Assembly: GCA_030068525.1 (NCBI GenBank)
Contig: JASJOS010000011.1
Location: 281,987 to 345,986 of the forward strand
Origin: Xanthocytophaga flava
GTDB lineage: Bacteria; Bacteroidota; Bacteroidia; Cytophagales; 172606-1
Direction of reading: 5' to 3'
Length of the DNA stretch: 64,000 nucleotides
This document shows, in pieces, positions 1-7,261 of the stretch; the first letter of the stretch is position 1; each line of letters starts with the position of its first letter. Position numbers and translations under genes: made by a program. The notes under the pieces were generated by a model that made no database searches, was not told the origin of the DNA, and saw nothing but the letters and a program-made list of their open reading frames with translations.

Positions 1-685
1 TAGATTGTAGGCGATCGTAGGTGTATTCATAATAGGATAATGATTCTTGGAATAATTGAACAAAGTCAATATGTATCTGGTCTAGTTTACTTCCATCTGC
101 TGGTTTATTTTCTAATTCTGCTTTTAACAATTCATATACATTTTTGATATCATCGATAGGGATGAGCCCGAAAGAAGAATTCATCGCTTTCAATGAGTTA
201 TAATCCTGAGCCAGTTTAGTGCTAATACTTCCAGAAGGTTTTGATGCACCTTTTTCTCTTGCAGATGACAACTCGTTTTCCAGAACTTCATGAAGTTCCC
301 GATAAGAATTTAGCTTATTTGCTATTGATTTCCGTTCTTCAGTTAATTCTCTAAATTGTTTTGAGTACTCATTACTTAATAGAAGCCTTACAGAATTAGG
401 CAGGTAGCTACCTTCCCAAAATTGGCGAAGCCAAGGATTAATATTCCAAATAATAAGACTCCCAACAAAAAGAATAGTCAAAGTTTTAACCCAATAAAGT
501 GAATTTTCCTGTTTAGGGGGTAAGATTATAGAAGACCAATGAGCATAAATATTGGGATATATATATAATACAAGTCCCCAATTTATAAAGAACAATAAGA
601 TAAAAGGTACCAATCCGCCCAGCAAAAACCCCTTGCTTAAAAGCCCCTGTAATTTATCAAGAAGTGATCCGATATTTGAAAACAT
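1..685 (-). CDS. Partial membrane protein with coiled coil, unknown function
   Basis: This open frame starts at an ATG at 685 and runs off the window at base 1, so only about 228 N-terminal residues are visible and no stop is seen. It begins MFSNIGSLLDKLQGLL and has two hydrophobic stretches, near residues 22-42 (FLLGGLVPFILLFFINWGLV) and 65-82 (TLTILFVGSLIIWN), with a likely external loop between them. A long charged, helix-forming region follows from about residue 95 and is probably a coiled coil. It lies 11 bp downstream of the next minus-strand gene (stop at 697), so the two are probably co-transcribed. I do not recognise the family. The frame is secure because it stays open throughout and has convincing membrane topology; the function is unknown. 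Confidence 0.7.
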   Translation of the reverse strand, partial: MFSNIGSLLDKLQGLLSKGFLLGGLVPFILLFFINWGLVLYIYPNIYAHWSSIILPPKQENSLYWVKTLTILFVGSLIIWNINPWLRQFWEGSYLPNSVRLLLSNEYSKQFRELTEERKSIANKLNSYRELHEVLENELSSAREKGASKPSGSISTKLAQDYNSLKAMNSSFGLIPIDDIKNVYELLKAELENKPADGSKLDQIHIDFVQLFQESLSYYEYTYDRLQS

Positions 686-696
686 ACAGGCTTGAT

Positions 697-1218
697 TTAA
701 TGACTAGTTGTACATTTGTAAAGCTTACGGCAAGTCCTGCACTTTTGACCATCCAAAGCTAAATCGCCTTCGACAAGATGCCGGCCTGGCCCGGTACATA
801 CACAAATCACGTTGGTTCCTGAAATTAGTGTTTTATAAATCTCATCCCTTGTTATAATGAAGGATAGGCTTTTCCCCTCACTTTCTGTTGAAGTTACGGT
901 TGCATAGTCGAACCTTCCTCGATCCATTATTTTTTCGGTACTTGTTCTTTGTCTAAAATCTACTAAAAGATCTTGAATATTACGATTTGTTATATTTAAC
1001 TTATTAATATCCAATAATGGGATTCCAAGGTTTATGTCAAGCTGATTACAGAAATCCAATCCTGCACTATATCCTCTGAAAACAACTTTACTAGTGTATA
1101 GAAGTTTCTGTTGTTCAAGGACAATCATAATAGCAAAACTTTGTGATTCATGCATTATTTGGATTACAGATAAAATCGTGTCATTTCCGTTAAAGTATGG
1201 TACTATAAAGATTTCCAT
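697..1218 (-). CDS. Hypothetical protein with Cys-rich C-terminus
   Basis: A 173-residue protein with no signal peptide or membrane segment. The body is mixed alpha/beta. The last 35 residues carry CVC, then a glycine-rich turn, then CRTCRKLYKC. This CxC...CxxC pattern could bind zinc, but that is inference. It ends 11 bp before the start of the membrane coiled-coil protein that runs off the left edge, which suggests a two-gene operon. The 204 bp upstream (1219-1422) show no recognisable promoter. I do not recognise the family and cannot assign a role. Confidence 0.55.
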   Translation of the reverse strand: MEIFIVPYFNGNDTILSVIQIMHESQSFAIMIVLEQQKLLYTSKVVFRGYSAGLDFCNQLDINLGIPLLDINKLNITNRNIQDLLVDFRQRTSTEKIMDRGRFDYATVTSTESEGKSLSFIITRDEIYKTLISGTNVICVCTGPGRHLVEGDLALDGQKCRTCRKLYKCTTSH

Positions 1219-1422
1219 GCTTAATGATATTTGATGTAAATAACAATTCAGTTTTAATTACTTGATTTAATAAAGTCAATTATATTGCTTAATATGCTTG
1301 AAGAGGATAGTTTACAACTAAAAGTATTTAGTTGACATTTATTATAGAGGTTGAATAGGATTCAAAATGCGTTGATCTCCTGTATGCTGCCGTGTTAACA
1401 AAAGCTGGCTAGCAGTTGAAGA

Positions 1423-2334
1423 TTAAAAGAATTGAAGGAATGTTGTTCCAAACTTTACTGTAATCATTCCTCCATATTCTACCTTGTTAAAGTCATCTGT
1501 CCCTATAGTTCTTATACTCAGGAAAGGAGATATGCCAATTTTTACATTCGGATTATCTTTAACTAAAGGATAGAAAAATACCCAGCTTTCAATTCTTAGC
1601 CTATTCACATTGCCAAAAGGATTGTTAGTACCCTTTTTACCTGTAAAATCGTAATAAATTGTTGGGGAATAACTAAAGCTGTTCTTTCCAGGGTAGATTT
1701 GTAAGGAAAATGCAGGTGAAAATATTGGCTTTACGCTTGGTGCATCAATTATTATGTTTGTAGTTGAAATCACACCATTACTATTTGGAGGATTTACAAC
1801 TCCAACCTCATTTGCTGCCTTCCAATCGTATGAATACCTGAGTCTAAATTGTGGAGAAAACTGCTTAGCTGCACTTTCGCCTTTTGTAAAGAAACCTATG
1901 TACTTTAATTCAAAACCATAGGAAGTATTTGTGTTTTTAAGTTCATTTGCTTTTGTGCCTGTTGGATAATATTTAAACTGGCTTGAGCCATATTCGAATT
2001 GTCCACTTATTGAATGTCTTCTGATACTGCCAGTTTCAGAAGTGTTATCCTTGGTGTATTGAATTGTAAGTATTCCACGCCAAGTAGATGAAAATCTGTC
2101 TAATTGTAAAACATTATCAGATTTCGTTGTCAATGGCATTCTTACAGTAGGCCTAATGACAAATAGCTTTCCTTTCTTTGCATTTTCCCAGTTGAATTCA
2201 GGTCCAGCTTCTATTTGCCCATCTTTTATGGAAGTTGCTGCATTCATGAAGGGCATAACTTCAAATTTAATGTCTTGTGAAAATCCAATAGTCGGCAGAA
2301 ACAATATAATGCTATAAAGTAATTTCTGTTTCAT
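1423..2334 (-). CDS. Exported outer-membrane beta-barrel-like protein
   Basis: A 303-residue protein with a clear signal peptide (MKQKLLYSIILFLPTIGFSQ, cleavage after SQ). The rest alternates short amphipathic strands with polar turns and ends in an aromatic residue (..FLQFF), as outer-membrane barrels do. Near the mature N-terminus it has a phrase of the type ATSIKDGQIEAGPEFNW. The exported protein at 11631-12665 has the comparable phrase LSATNDGLIAEGNINYRI at about the same place, which suggests one family. Its start overlaps the end of the small protein at 2312-2626 by 23 bp, implying translational coupling. A similar gene pair occurs at 11631-12937. The substrate or partner is unknown. 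Confidence 0.75.
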   Translation of the reverse strand: MKQKLLYSIILFLPTIGFSQDIKFEVMPFMNAATSIKDGQIEAGPEFNWENAKKGKLFVIRPTVRMPLTTKSDNVLQLDRFSSTWRGILTIQYTKDNTSETGSIRRHSISGQFEYGSSQFKYYPTGTKANELKNTNTSYGFELKYIGFFTKGESAAKQFSPQFRLRYSYDWKAANEVGVVNPPNSNGVISTTNIIIDAPSVKPIFSPAFSLQIYPGKNSFSYSPTIYYDFTGKKGTNNPFGNVNRLRIESWVFFYPLVKDNPNVKIGISPFLSIRTIGTDDFNKVEYGGMITVKFGTTFLQFF

Positions 2335-2626
2335 AGTAACCTTCCTGTAGTTTTAAAGTCAAACTTTGGTCATCTGCAGTTCCGGGTAAGTCTATTCCGA
2401 ATTTAAAAGAAGCGTTATCAATACCAACTACTCTGATTTTGATTCTGACTTGTGCGTCTGGTATTTTTCCAGACCAAGTTCTTTTTTTTGTTGCGTCCGA
2501 TTGGATTACCTTAACCCCGTTAATAAATGCATAAAACATTGTCAGTCCACCACTCACAGGTTCAAGTGACAATGTAAAGTCTCTCGTGACTTCCATTGAA
2601 AGTGTGACTTTTTTTTCCTTTGCCAT
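2312..2626 (-). CDS. Small beta-rich protein coupled to the outer-membrane protein
   Basis: A 104-residue protein without a signal peptide, predicted to be mostly beta strands. It contains AFINGVKVIQSD in the middle and KFGIDLPGTADDQSLTLKL near the end. The 86-residue protein at 12677-12937 has a similar order (VYINGDKVLHGSG, then a P-rich turn, then GNLKLNH), so the two look like distant paralogues. Each sits directly upstream of an exported beta-barrel-like gene. Here the stop lies 23 bp inside the following gene. The lack of a signal peptide is notable for a partner of an exported protein. No family name is recognised. Confidence 0.65.
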   Translation of the reverse strand: MAKEKKVTLSMEVTRDFTLSLEPVSGGLTMFYAFINGVKVIQSDATKKRTWSGKIPDAQVRIKIRVVGIDNASFKFGIDLPGTADDQSLTLKLQEGYYETEITL

Positions 2627-2792
2627 ATTATTTTACTTTCAGGTGGTGTTGTTCAGTTCATATTACAGATTAAATTACATTTGTTTTCGCTTTTGGCACC
2701 TTCATTGGTGTTTTAACAACATATCTTTAGACTCTCAATACTAACTTATTTTTCTACACTCTTCAATACCTCATTTGAGGTATATTTATTCG

Positions 2793-3035
2793 TCAAGGAG
2801 AAGAATAAACTTTTAAATTAACTTCTCCGCCTCCGGTCATGAGCCAGTTCAGGTTTACATTGTAAGTGATGTGCAGGCTGTAGAGGAAAAAACAGCTGGG
2901 GAGCGACTGGCCTTTTTCCAGGGCTGAGATGTTGCTTTGGCCCAGGCCCATTCGCTGCACAAACTCGCGTTGGGAAAGTCCTGTGATTTCGGTACGTACA
3001 TAGCGAATGCGTTCGCCGATTTGTTGTAGGTTCAT
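2793..3035 (-). CDS. XRE-type helix-turn-helix regulator
   Basis: An 80-residue DNA-binding protein of the Cro/C1 (XRE) family. The helix-turn-helix covers about residues 18-42 (LSQREFVQRMGLGQSNISALEKG) and is followed by the usual helical tail with NLNWLMTGGG. This ending is typical of small Bacteroidota XRE regulators. The frame extends 19 codons further upstream, but I chose the ATG at 3035 because the HTH family normally begins a few residues before IGERIR and the extension is low-complexity and lies in a repeat region. It stands alone, with repeats immediately upstream. Target genes cannot be seen. Confidence 0.8.
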   Translation of the reverse strand: MNLQQIGERIRYVRTEITGLSQREFVQRMGLGQSNISALEKGQSLPSCFFLYSLHITYNVNLNWLMTGGGEVNLKVYSSP

Positions 3036-3061
3036 AGTATATGGGTTAAGGGTTGTTGTAT

Positions 3062-3310
3062 TTTTTTGTCTTCTTGTCTGCGCATAGTTCACTGCAAAAG
3101 TTTTTTTCGCAAAGGCAAGGCAGTCTTATCACTTGGCCGGGAGATTGCAGTTTATTCACAGCAGTTTTGCTTTTGACCGTAACTCCAATCACTTTTTTGT
3201 TTGTGCATAACTCACGGCAAAAACTTTTTTGACCGGAACTCCGATCACTTTTTCGTCTTGCGCATAGTTCACCGCAAAAACAAAATCTGATCGGAATTCA
3301 CCGCAAGCGC
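3062..3310. repeat. R3 repeat cluster: tandem ~55-bp units with palindromic core
   Basis: Two consecutive units of about 55 bp (about 3173-3227 and 3228-3283) share TTTGACCG.AACTCC.ATCACTTTTT followed by GCATA..TCAC.GCAAAAAC. A partial unit (CTGCGCATAGTTCACTGCAAAAG) precedes them next to the XRE gene. The core TTGACCGGAACTCCGATCA is an imperfect palindrome. Related palindromes occur at 45045-45229, between a TonB receptor gene and a small orphan gene. There is no coding potential. These may be operators or REP-like sequences; the data do not decide. Confidence 0.6.
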
Positions 3311-3389
3311 CTGGCTGCTGTGAATAATGCGCATGGATGATTTTTACAGTGAATTCGGCGCAAGGGACAAGGAGTTCATCGCCTCTTGC

Positions 3390-3610
3390 CCTCCTGAAAG
3401 TAATGCTCTCCCTTTTTTATCCTCTGAAGAGGATCGTTCTTTCTTGTTGTCCCTCTGAAAGGCTCTCTCCATTGTTGTCCTCCTGAAAGGAACTTGTGGC
3501 AAGACCGGCGGCCTTTCCAACTGGAGTGTTTTTTTCTTTCACAAACCAAGCATGGCTCTATTTGTCACACCTGTCCCGCCGTGGCGGGAAGATTCTTTCA
3601 GAAGGACAAC
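3390..3610 (+). repeat. R1 element copy A with degenerate end fragments
   Basis: The core copy covers about 3474-3610. The left end TTGTCCTCCTGAAAGGAACT pairs with a right end containing CTTTCAGAAGGACAAC. The interior carries GTGGCAAGACCGGCGGCC, then CATGGCTCTATTTGTCAC, then a CCCGCC-GT-GGCGGG hairpin at 3575-3588. The same interior is seen at 17888-18040 and 8182-8325 (both inverted) and at 30067-30187. Three further end-like fragments (CCTCCTGAAAG, CCTCTGAAGAGG, CCCTCTGAAAGG) lie at 3392-3462, and one more follows the element near 3638-3655. Short frames here are artefacts of the repeat. It looks like a MITE- or REP-like non-autonomous element. Confidence 0.75.
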
Positions 3611-3675
3611 GGGGAAGCCCTTATAAGAGACTGTGTGTTTCTTTCAGGAAAACAGGGAGATCGTTTTTTCTTTAT

Positions 3676-3829
3676 GTACAAACCACTTTTCCAGAAAAGT
3701 GATCGGACACGATAAGCCCCTTGCGGGTGCCCTGATTCCTAACGTGAAAGGTTAGGCGTTATCAGACATTCTTTCGGATTGATCCCAGACCGGTTTGTAC
3801 CTAACATGGGTACCCGCAAGGGGCACCCC
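3676..3829. repeat. Nested inverted repeats, strong stem-loop region
   Basis: GCCCCTTGCGGGT at 3716-3728 is perfectly complementary to ACCCGCAAGGGGC at 3812-3824. Outside and inside it are GTACAAACC at 3676-3684 with GGTTTGTAC at 3792-3800, and CCTAAC...GGTTAGG around 3740-3758. The stems cannot all form at once, so alternative folds are possible. There is no gene here. It lies between the R1 copy and the TTGGTTCA array. It could be a terminator, a degenerate mobile-element end or a structured RNA. Confidence 0.5.
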
Positions 3830-3983
3830 TACAATTTCCTGATGTTAGTTTACAAGCCCAATCGCGGTTTGTGTCAGGGTGATTCATAGTAATGCTGGTC
3901 AGATTGTCAGTAAAAGCGGTTGTATAATGCATAGGTGATGGTTTGTTATTGTAATGTCTTTCTGTTGTGGTTTTGGTTTATTT

Positions 3984-4210
3984 ATTGGTTCATTTACCGG
4001 ATCACAGTGAACCAATGATTTGATTGGTTCGCATTGGTTCATATTGGCTCGCCATCTATTTTGAATACAATTGCAATGAGCTTTATTTCAGTGCTTTATA
4101 AGCCATCATTGGTTCATTTATTGGTTCACTGTTGGCTCAAAAGGCAGGGATAAGATTTATTGGTTCATTGGTTCACTCTCCTATAGGAGAGTGAACCAAT
4201 GAACCAATAA
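3984..4210. repeat. Iteron-like array of TTGGTTCA, candidate replication origin
   Basis: The 9-mer ATTGGTTCA or a one- to two-base variant occurs at 3984, 4023, 4033, 4043, 4108, 4120, 4131, 4159 and 4168. In inverted orientation (TGAACCAAT) it occurs at 4008, 4192 and 4200. Three of the direct copies are spaced exactly 10 bp apart (4023, 4033, 4043), one helical turn. The array abuts the 3' end of a RecA-like ATPase gene (stop at 4214). Repeats like these beside a replication ATPase are the layout of an iteron-type origin, but binding is inferred, not shown. Confidence 0.6.
4157..4210. repeat. Perfect 54-bp palindrome
   Basis: Bases 4157-4183 and 4184-4210 are exact reverse complements with no spacer. 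The centre is CTCTCCTATAGGAGAG, and each arm carries two TTGGTTCA iterons in tandem. It begins 4 bp past the stop codon of the ATPase gene at 4214. As RNA it would form a 27-bp hairpin, but no U-tract follows, so a simple terminator is not the best fit. A cruciform or dimer-binding site tied to the iteron array is an alternative. Confidence 0.8.
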
Positions 4211-4213
4211 TCC

Positions 4214-5389
4214 CTAGGGTAATTTATCAAGATGATAAATGGCATTTCGTCTGTCACCACTCACCCGTACATAGCCAAAGTCAACGGCATCGGCTATCAT
4301 GCGTTTTACCTTACTTTCGTTTTCACCTGAGGCTTCGAGAATAAGCTTTTTAAACTCTACAGCTGGTATTTCAGTAGTCATTCGTCTTGCAAATACTTTT
4401 TCAATGAGAATCTGCAATCTGGGCGAATGGTTGGGATTGGGTTTGGAGGCTGTGACTACAGGATCTTGGACAGGCATAAAGAAATGCTGCTCTTTGTCCC
4501 AGAAGAAATACTGGTTTACTGCTTCCGAACTATGCGACAGCTTGCCCATCTCAAAGTCGGAAGTGAGCACACGCAGACCATTCATATTCGGTACTTTCTT
4601 CACCAGCAGAAAGGCCCGGCTCCATCGATGCAGAAACGTTCCGAAGTGTCCGGCTGCTGTTTCGCTTTGCTTATTAGGGTGTAGGGTACAGATTGTAGCC
4701 AGGTTAAACTCTGCTGTCAGCGTACGTATCCAGCGAACAGCCTCTGGGGCTCCTTCCGGGTCGTTCATGTTGGTAGTCAGATCCAGACAGCCGTCCAGTA
4801 TCAGGTAGTCGTATGGCTGGCCTTTGTCGGCAGCTTCCTTCAAAAACAGGCGAATGTCGTTGCGTTTCTCTTCCAGGGTTTGCAGTTCCAGCTGCGAGAG
4901 AATCTTCACATTATAGAATTGATTGTCCTTGATCAATGCTTCGTTCATACCTGTCCGCCTGAATATACGGCCTAACGACTTGGCTACATCGTCAGTAGAC
5001 CGTTCGAAGTCAAACACTACAAGCCGGCTCTGTGGAGTTGCCGATTCATACTGAAAGCCAATCAGCGGATGGGGATACGGTGTATGTGTGATATGCGATA
5101 CAAAACCTGCCACAATGTCTTCTACCAGATTAGACTTACCCGAACTCGGAGCCCCAATCACAGACAGGATCTCGCCTTTGCTGATTAGTTCGGTATCGCC
5201 AATGCATATAGCAGGCTTGCGGTTGCGAGCCTGGTAGGTAAAGTCAATGGCAATGCTTCGCTTGGGACGAATCGTATACGCAGGCATAGTACTAGTGGGT
5301 ATTACTGGTCGGCTATCCTGCCGAAACTGGTTTACCAGCCGGTCATATTCATTGTTTGAGGTTTGTTCTTTTGTCATACGTGTTCTCAT
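4214..5389 (-). CDS. RecA-fold AAA ATPase, RepA-helicase-like
   Basis: A 391-residue ATPase of the RecA/RepA-like type often found in mobile elements of Bacteroidota. Walker A is GAPSSGKS at residues 79-86 and Walker B is DYLILDG at 194-200. A conserved FDFERS lies at about 127-132, and a winged-helix-like tail (VKRMIADAVDFGYVRVSG) near 360-380. The expected role is nucleotide-driven DNA unwinding or loading at replication initiation, in the cytoplasm. The gene is the last of a four-gene minus-strand operon and its start lies inside the preceding frame (41-bp overlap; a second ATG at 5374 would also serve). The stop is followed at once by the 54-bp palindrome and the TTGGTTCA array. No integrase, relaxase or primase is seen, so this may be a remnant or part of a larger unit. 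Confidence 0.75.
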   Translation of the reverse strand: MRTRMTKEQTSNNEYDRLVNQFRQDSRPVIPTSTMPAYTIRPKRSIAIDFTYQARNRKPAICIGDTELISKGEILSVIGAPSSGKSNLVEDIVAGFVSHITHTPYPHPLIGFQYESATPQSRLVVFDFERSTDDVAKSLGRIFRRTGMNEALIKDNQFYNVKILSQLELQTLEEKRNDIRLFLKEAADKGQPYDYLILDGCLDLTTNMNDPEGAPEAVRWIRTLTAEFNLATICTLHPNKQSETAAGHFGTFLHRWSRAFLLVKKVPNMNGLRVLTSDFEMGKLSHSSEAVNQYFFWDKEQHFFMPVQDPVVTASKPNPNHSPRLQILIEKVFARRMTTEIPAVEFKKLILEASGENESKVKRMIADAVDFGYVRVSGDRRNAIYHLDKLP

Positions 5390-5756
5390 AGTGGTTTAGC
5401 AATAGATCGGTTAGTATATCATTGGCTTCCTCCAGGCGTTGGTTGTGTCGCGTCAGCTCTGCATTGGCAATCCACAGGCGGCAATATTGTTGCAACCGCG
5501 GACCTTGAGTCAGTATTTCACAAATTGCCTCAATGACAAGCTCGGCTGTAGTTACAAAGTCAATAAGCACACCGACTTCTGCCCGGATAGCCGCATACTT
5601 TCGAAACGTATCCGGATCATCTGTAAAGTCGCTTTCTTCGAGTTCCTGAAGTTGCTTGAGTTTGCCCGTTAGTCGCTGCTTGATCGGATTGGATGCCAGT
5701 TCAAAATCATCTACAGCCAATTGTACTGCCAGAGGCAGACTGGGTGGTATATTCAT
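5349..5756 (-). CDS. Helical 135-aa protein of the ATPase operon
   Basis: A 135-residue, almost wholly helical and acidic protein with no signal peptide or membrane segment. I chose the ATG at 5756 rather than an earlier in-frame start because it is preceded by AAAGGAGGTGGGCT, a strong ribosome-binding site unusual for this phylum. That ATG also overlaps the stop of the 52-residue frame upstream (ATGA). The 3' end overlaps the ATPase gene by 41 bp. Such coupling suggests a stoichiometric partner of the ATPase, for example a loader or accessory DNA-binding protein, but this is inference. I do not recognise the family. Confidence 0.7.
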   Translation of the reverse strand: MNIPPSLPLAVQLAVDDFELASNPIKQRLTGKLKQLQELEESDFTDDPDTFRKYAAIRAEVGVLIDFVTTAELVIEAICEILTQGPRLQQYCRLWIANAELTRHNQRLEEANDILTDLLLNHYENTYDKRTNLKQ

Positions 5757-5911
5757 AGCCCACCTCCTTTCGGATAGGCTTGTAGCCAATAGTCTATCCC
5801 TCCCAGACAGTAGCCTCTCTGTTGATGCATCGCTATCGCCATTACCTTTTGTACAGGCAAAGCTTCGCCATTCACGCCATTGGCGTGTGTTACAAACACA
5901 GTCTGTTGCAT
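5753..5911 (-). CDS. 52-aa small protein in the ATPase operon
   Basis: This short gene starts at an ATG at 5911 and encodes 52 residues beginning MQQTVFVTHANGVNGEALPV and ending YPKGGGL. It starts 3 bp after the stop of the HTH gene, and its TGA overlaps the ATG of the next gene (ATGA). These exact junctions, and a strong ribosome-binding site formed by its own last codons, make it likely to be translated. The sequence is mixed, with GYCLGGIDYWLQAYP resembling a small folded core. There is no known family or function. Confidence 0.6.
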   Translation of the reverse strand: MQQTVFVTHANGVNGEALPVQKVMAIAMHQQRGYCLGGIDYWLQAYPKGGGL

Positions 5912-5914
5912 AGG

Positions 5915-6268
5915 CTAGCTGTTTTGGGGTTGAGGTAACAGAGATCTGTTGAGTTCGTCAGGTTGATAATTTGGCATTGATTGCAGGTTGTGAAGCAATT
6001 GCGGTTTCCCTTCTCTGATCCAGTTTTCGAGTTCGGTATAGCTGAAATAGAGCTTCTTGCCTCGCTTCATATGCGGTATGCGTCCTTCCGAAGCCAGATT
6101 GTAAATAGTAGACTTTGCCAGCCCGGTCACCTGTATAGCCAGGTCTATGCCACCGAGACGTTCTTTTTCCTGAAGTGCTTTAGCTGGAGCAATAATAGAG
6201 AGCACATCATACAGCAGTGTTTCCACCCGTATCAGACGAGCCTGAAGTTCCTCAAAAGGATTAAACAT
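5915..6268 (-). CDS. Excisionase/MerR-like HTH DNA-binding protein
   Basis: A 117-residue protein with an N-terminal amphipathic helix (EELQARLIRVETLLYDVL) and a winged HTH of the excisionase/HTH_17 type. The latter covers about residues 38-85 (DLAIQVTGLAKSTIYNLASE, then the wing with HMKRGKKLYFSYTELENWI). Proteins like this control excision or replication of integrative elements in Bacteroidota. The frame is open 48 codons further upstream, but the ATG at 6268 fits the family start. It is the first gene of the operon ending in the RecA-like ATPase. No adjacent integrase is visible. Confidence 0.8.
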   Translation of the reverse strand: MFNPFEELQARLIRVETLLYDVLSIIAPAKALQEKERLGGIDLAIQVTGLAKSTIYNLASEGRIPHMKRGKKLYFSYTELENWIREGKPQLLHNLQSMPNYQPDELNRSLLPQPQNS

Positions 6269-7261
6269 AAAAATTAGAGTTAGGGTGAATAACTGATTAC
6301 ACCAAAACCCCACCATGAGAACACCTGAAAACGATACAGACAGGCAAAAGATAACAGTATGTAATGCAGTAAAATAATCTTTGGCTTTTCGACGAAAACC
6401 GTAAAAAACCATTTATGGATATTTACTTTTATTTACTTTTTGTTACCTTTGTTTATGATTTATTGCTTTCTGTAGCAAAAACAAAGCCTCCGCTGTCATA
6501 TAGTAGTTAACAGATTCAGTTTATATCTCTACAGAATCACACAAAGCAGTTTACCTTTTTTGTATCATTTCCGATAAAAATAAAAAACAGCCTTTCTGCA
6601 TAGCAGAATAGTTGTTCATTAGTCCAGATGTAGTTGGTCGCCAAACTTTCCTACATACTGGCATTAAGGGGGGATCTCATTTCAAAGTGGGATTCCTTAT
6701 TTTTTCTAAATAGACCTCTTTCTTGTCTAAGAAGTATCCTTCTTTCTAAGAAAATCTGTAAGGCTCTACCCAGAGTCAATAGGGTTGTAAAGGTACGCCA
6801 ATAATCATAAACTGGCAATAAAATTATTGGCAATTATACTGATTTGGTTTAGATATTTTTTTTGTGTAAATTCATTCTTATATACTTGCATTTAACCTGT
6901 TTTTGACTGGTATATCAAATAGAAATATTCTTCTATCTAATACTACTTCTTATAGGATAATAAATAGTATTGCCTGTATTTATTTCAATTACACCATTTC
7001 ATTCACCTATTCAACCTAAACACTACGGTCTCATTGATAGAGTGTCTTGTCATTTCCGATGATGGGTATGAGCGTTTTACATAGGTTTATCTACAAAATA
7101 CAATGTGTTGATAATCAGTATTTATACTTTATAGTTATAGAGTATAGTAAGGCAGAGCCTCTATTCTCACACCTCCAATTTGGCTACAACTAAACACGGT
7201 TTGGCAACACCTGCGTAGTAAACTCTCCGGATCTTTGCATTCAGAACAAACGAACACAGTT
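6269..7261. other. Intergenic region, no gene recognised
   Basis: Almost 1 kb between divergent genes. It is AT-rich with many stops in all frames; the longest frame (about 6651-6833, minus) has no start context or plausible protein composition. Close to the right-hand gene, GATCTTTG at 7230-7237 resembles the Bacteroidota -7 box (TAnnTTTG) with one mismatch, 24 bp before the ATG at 7262. No convincing promoter was found for the left-hand operon. Confidence 0.5.

Noticed and set aside
3494..3715. Open frames across R1 copy A (plus strand)
   Set aside because: They follow the repeat, lack conserved protein features and stop at the repeat ends. The same peptide pattern (RPAAFPTGV) appears in other R1 copies on the opposite strand, which marks it as repeat translation.
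4157..4210. Simple intrinsic terminator for the ATPase gene
   Set aside because: The palindrome is perfect and close to the stop, but there is no T-tract and its arms are built from iterons. I describe it as part of the origin-like array instead.
3984..4210. CRISPR array
   Set aside because: Repeats are 9 bp with irregular short spacing and both orientations, and no cas genes are present.
6651..6833. 60-codon minus-strand frame
   Set aside because: No ribosome-binding context, no conserved features, in AT-rich intergenic DNA.
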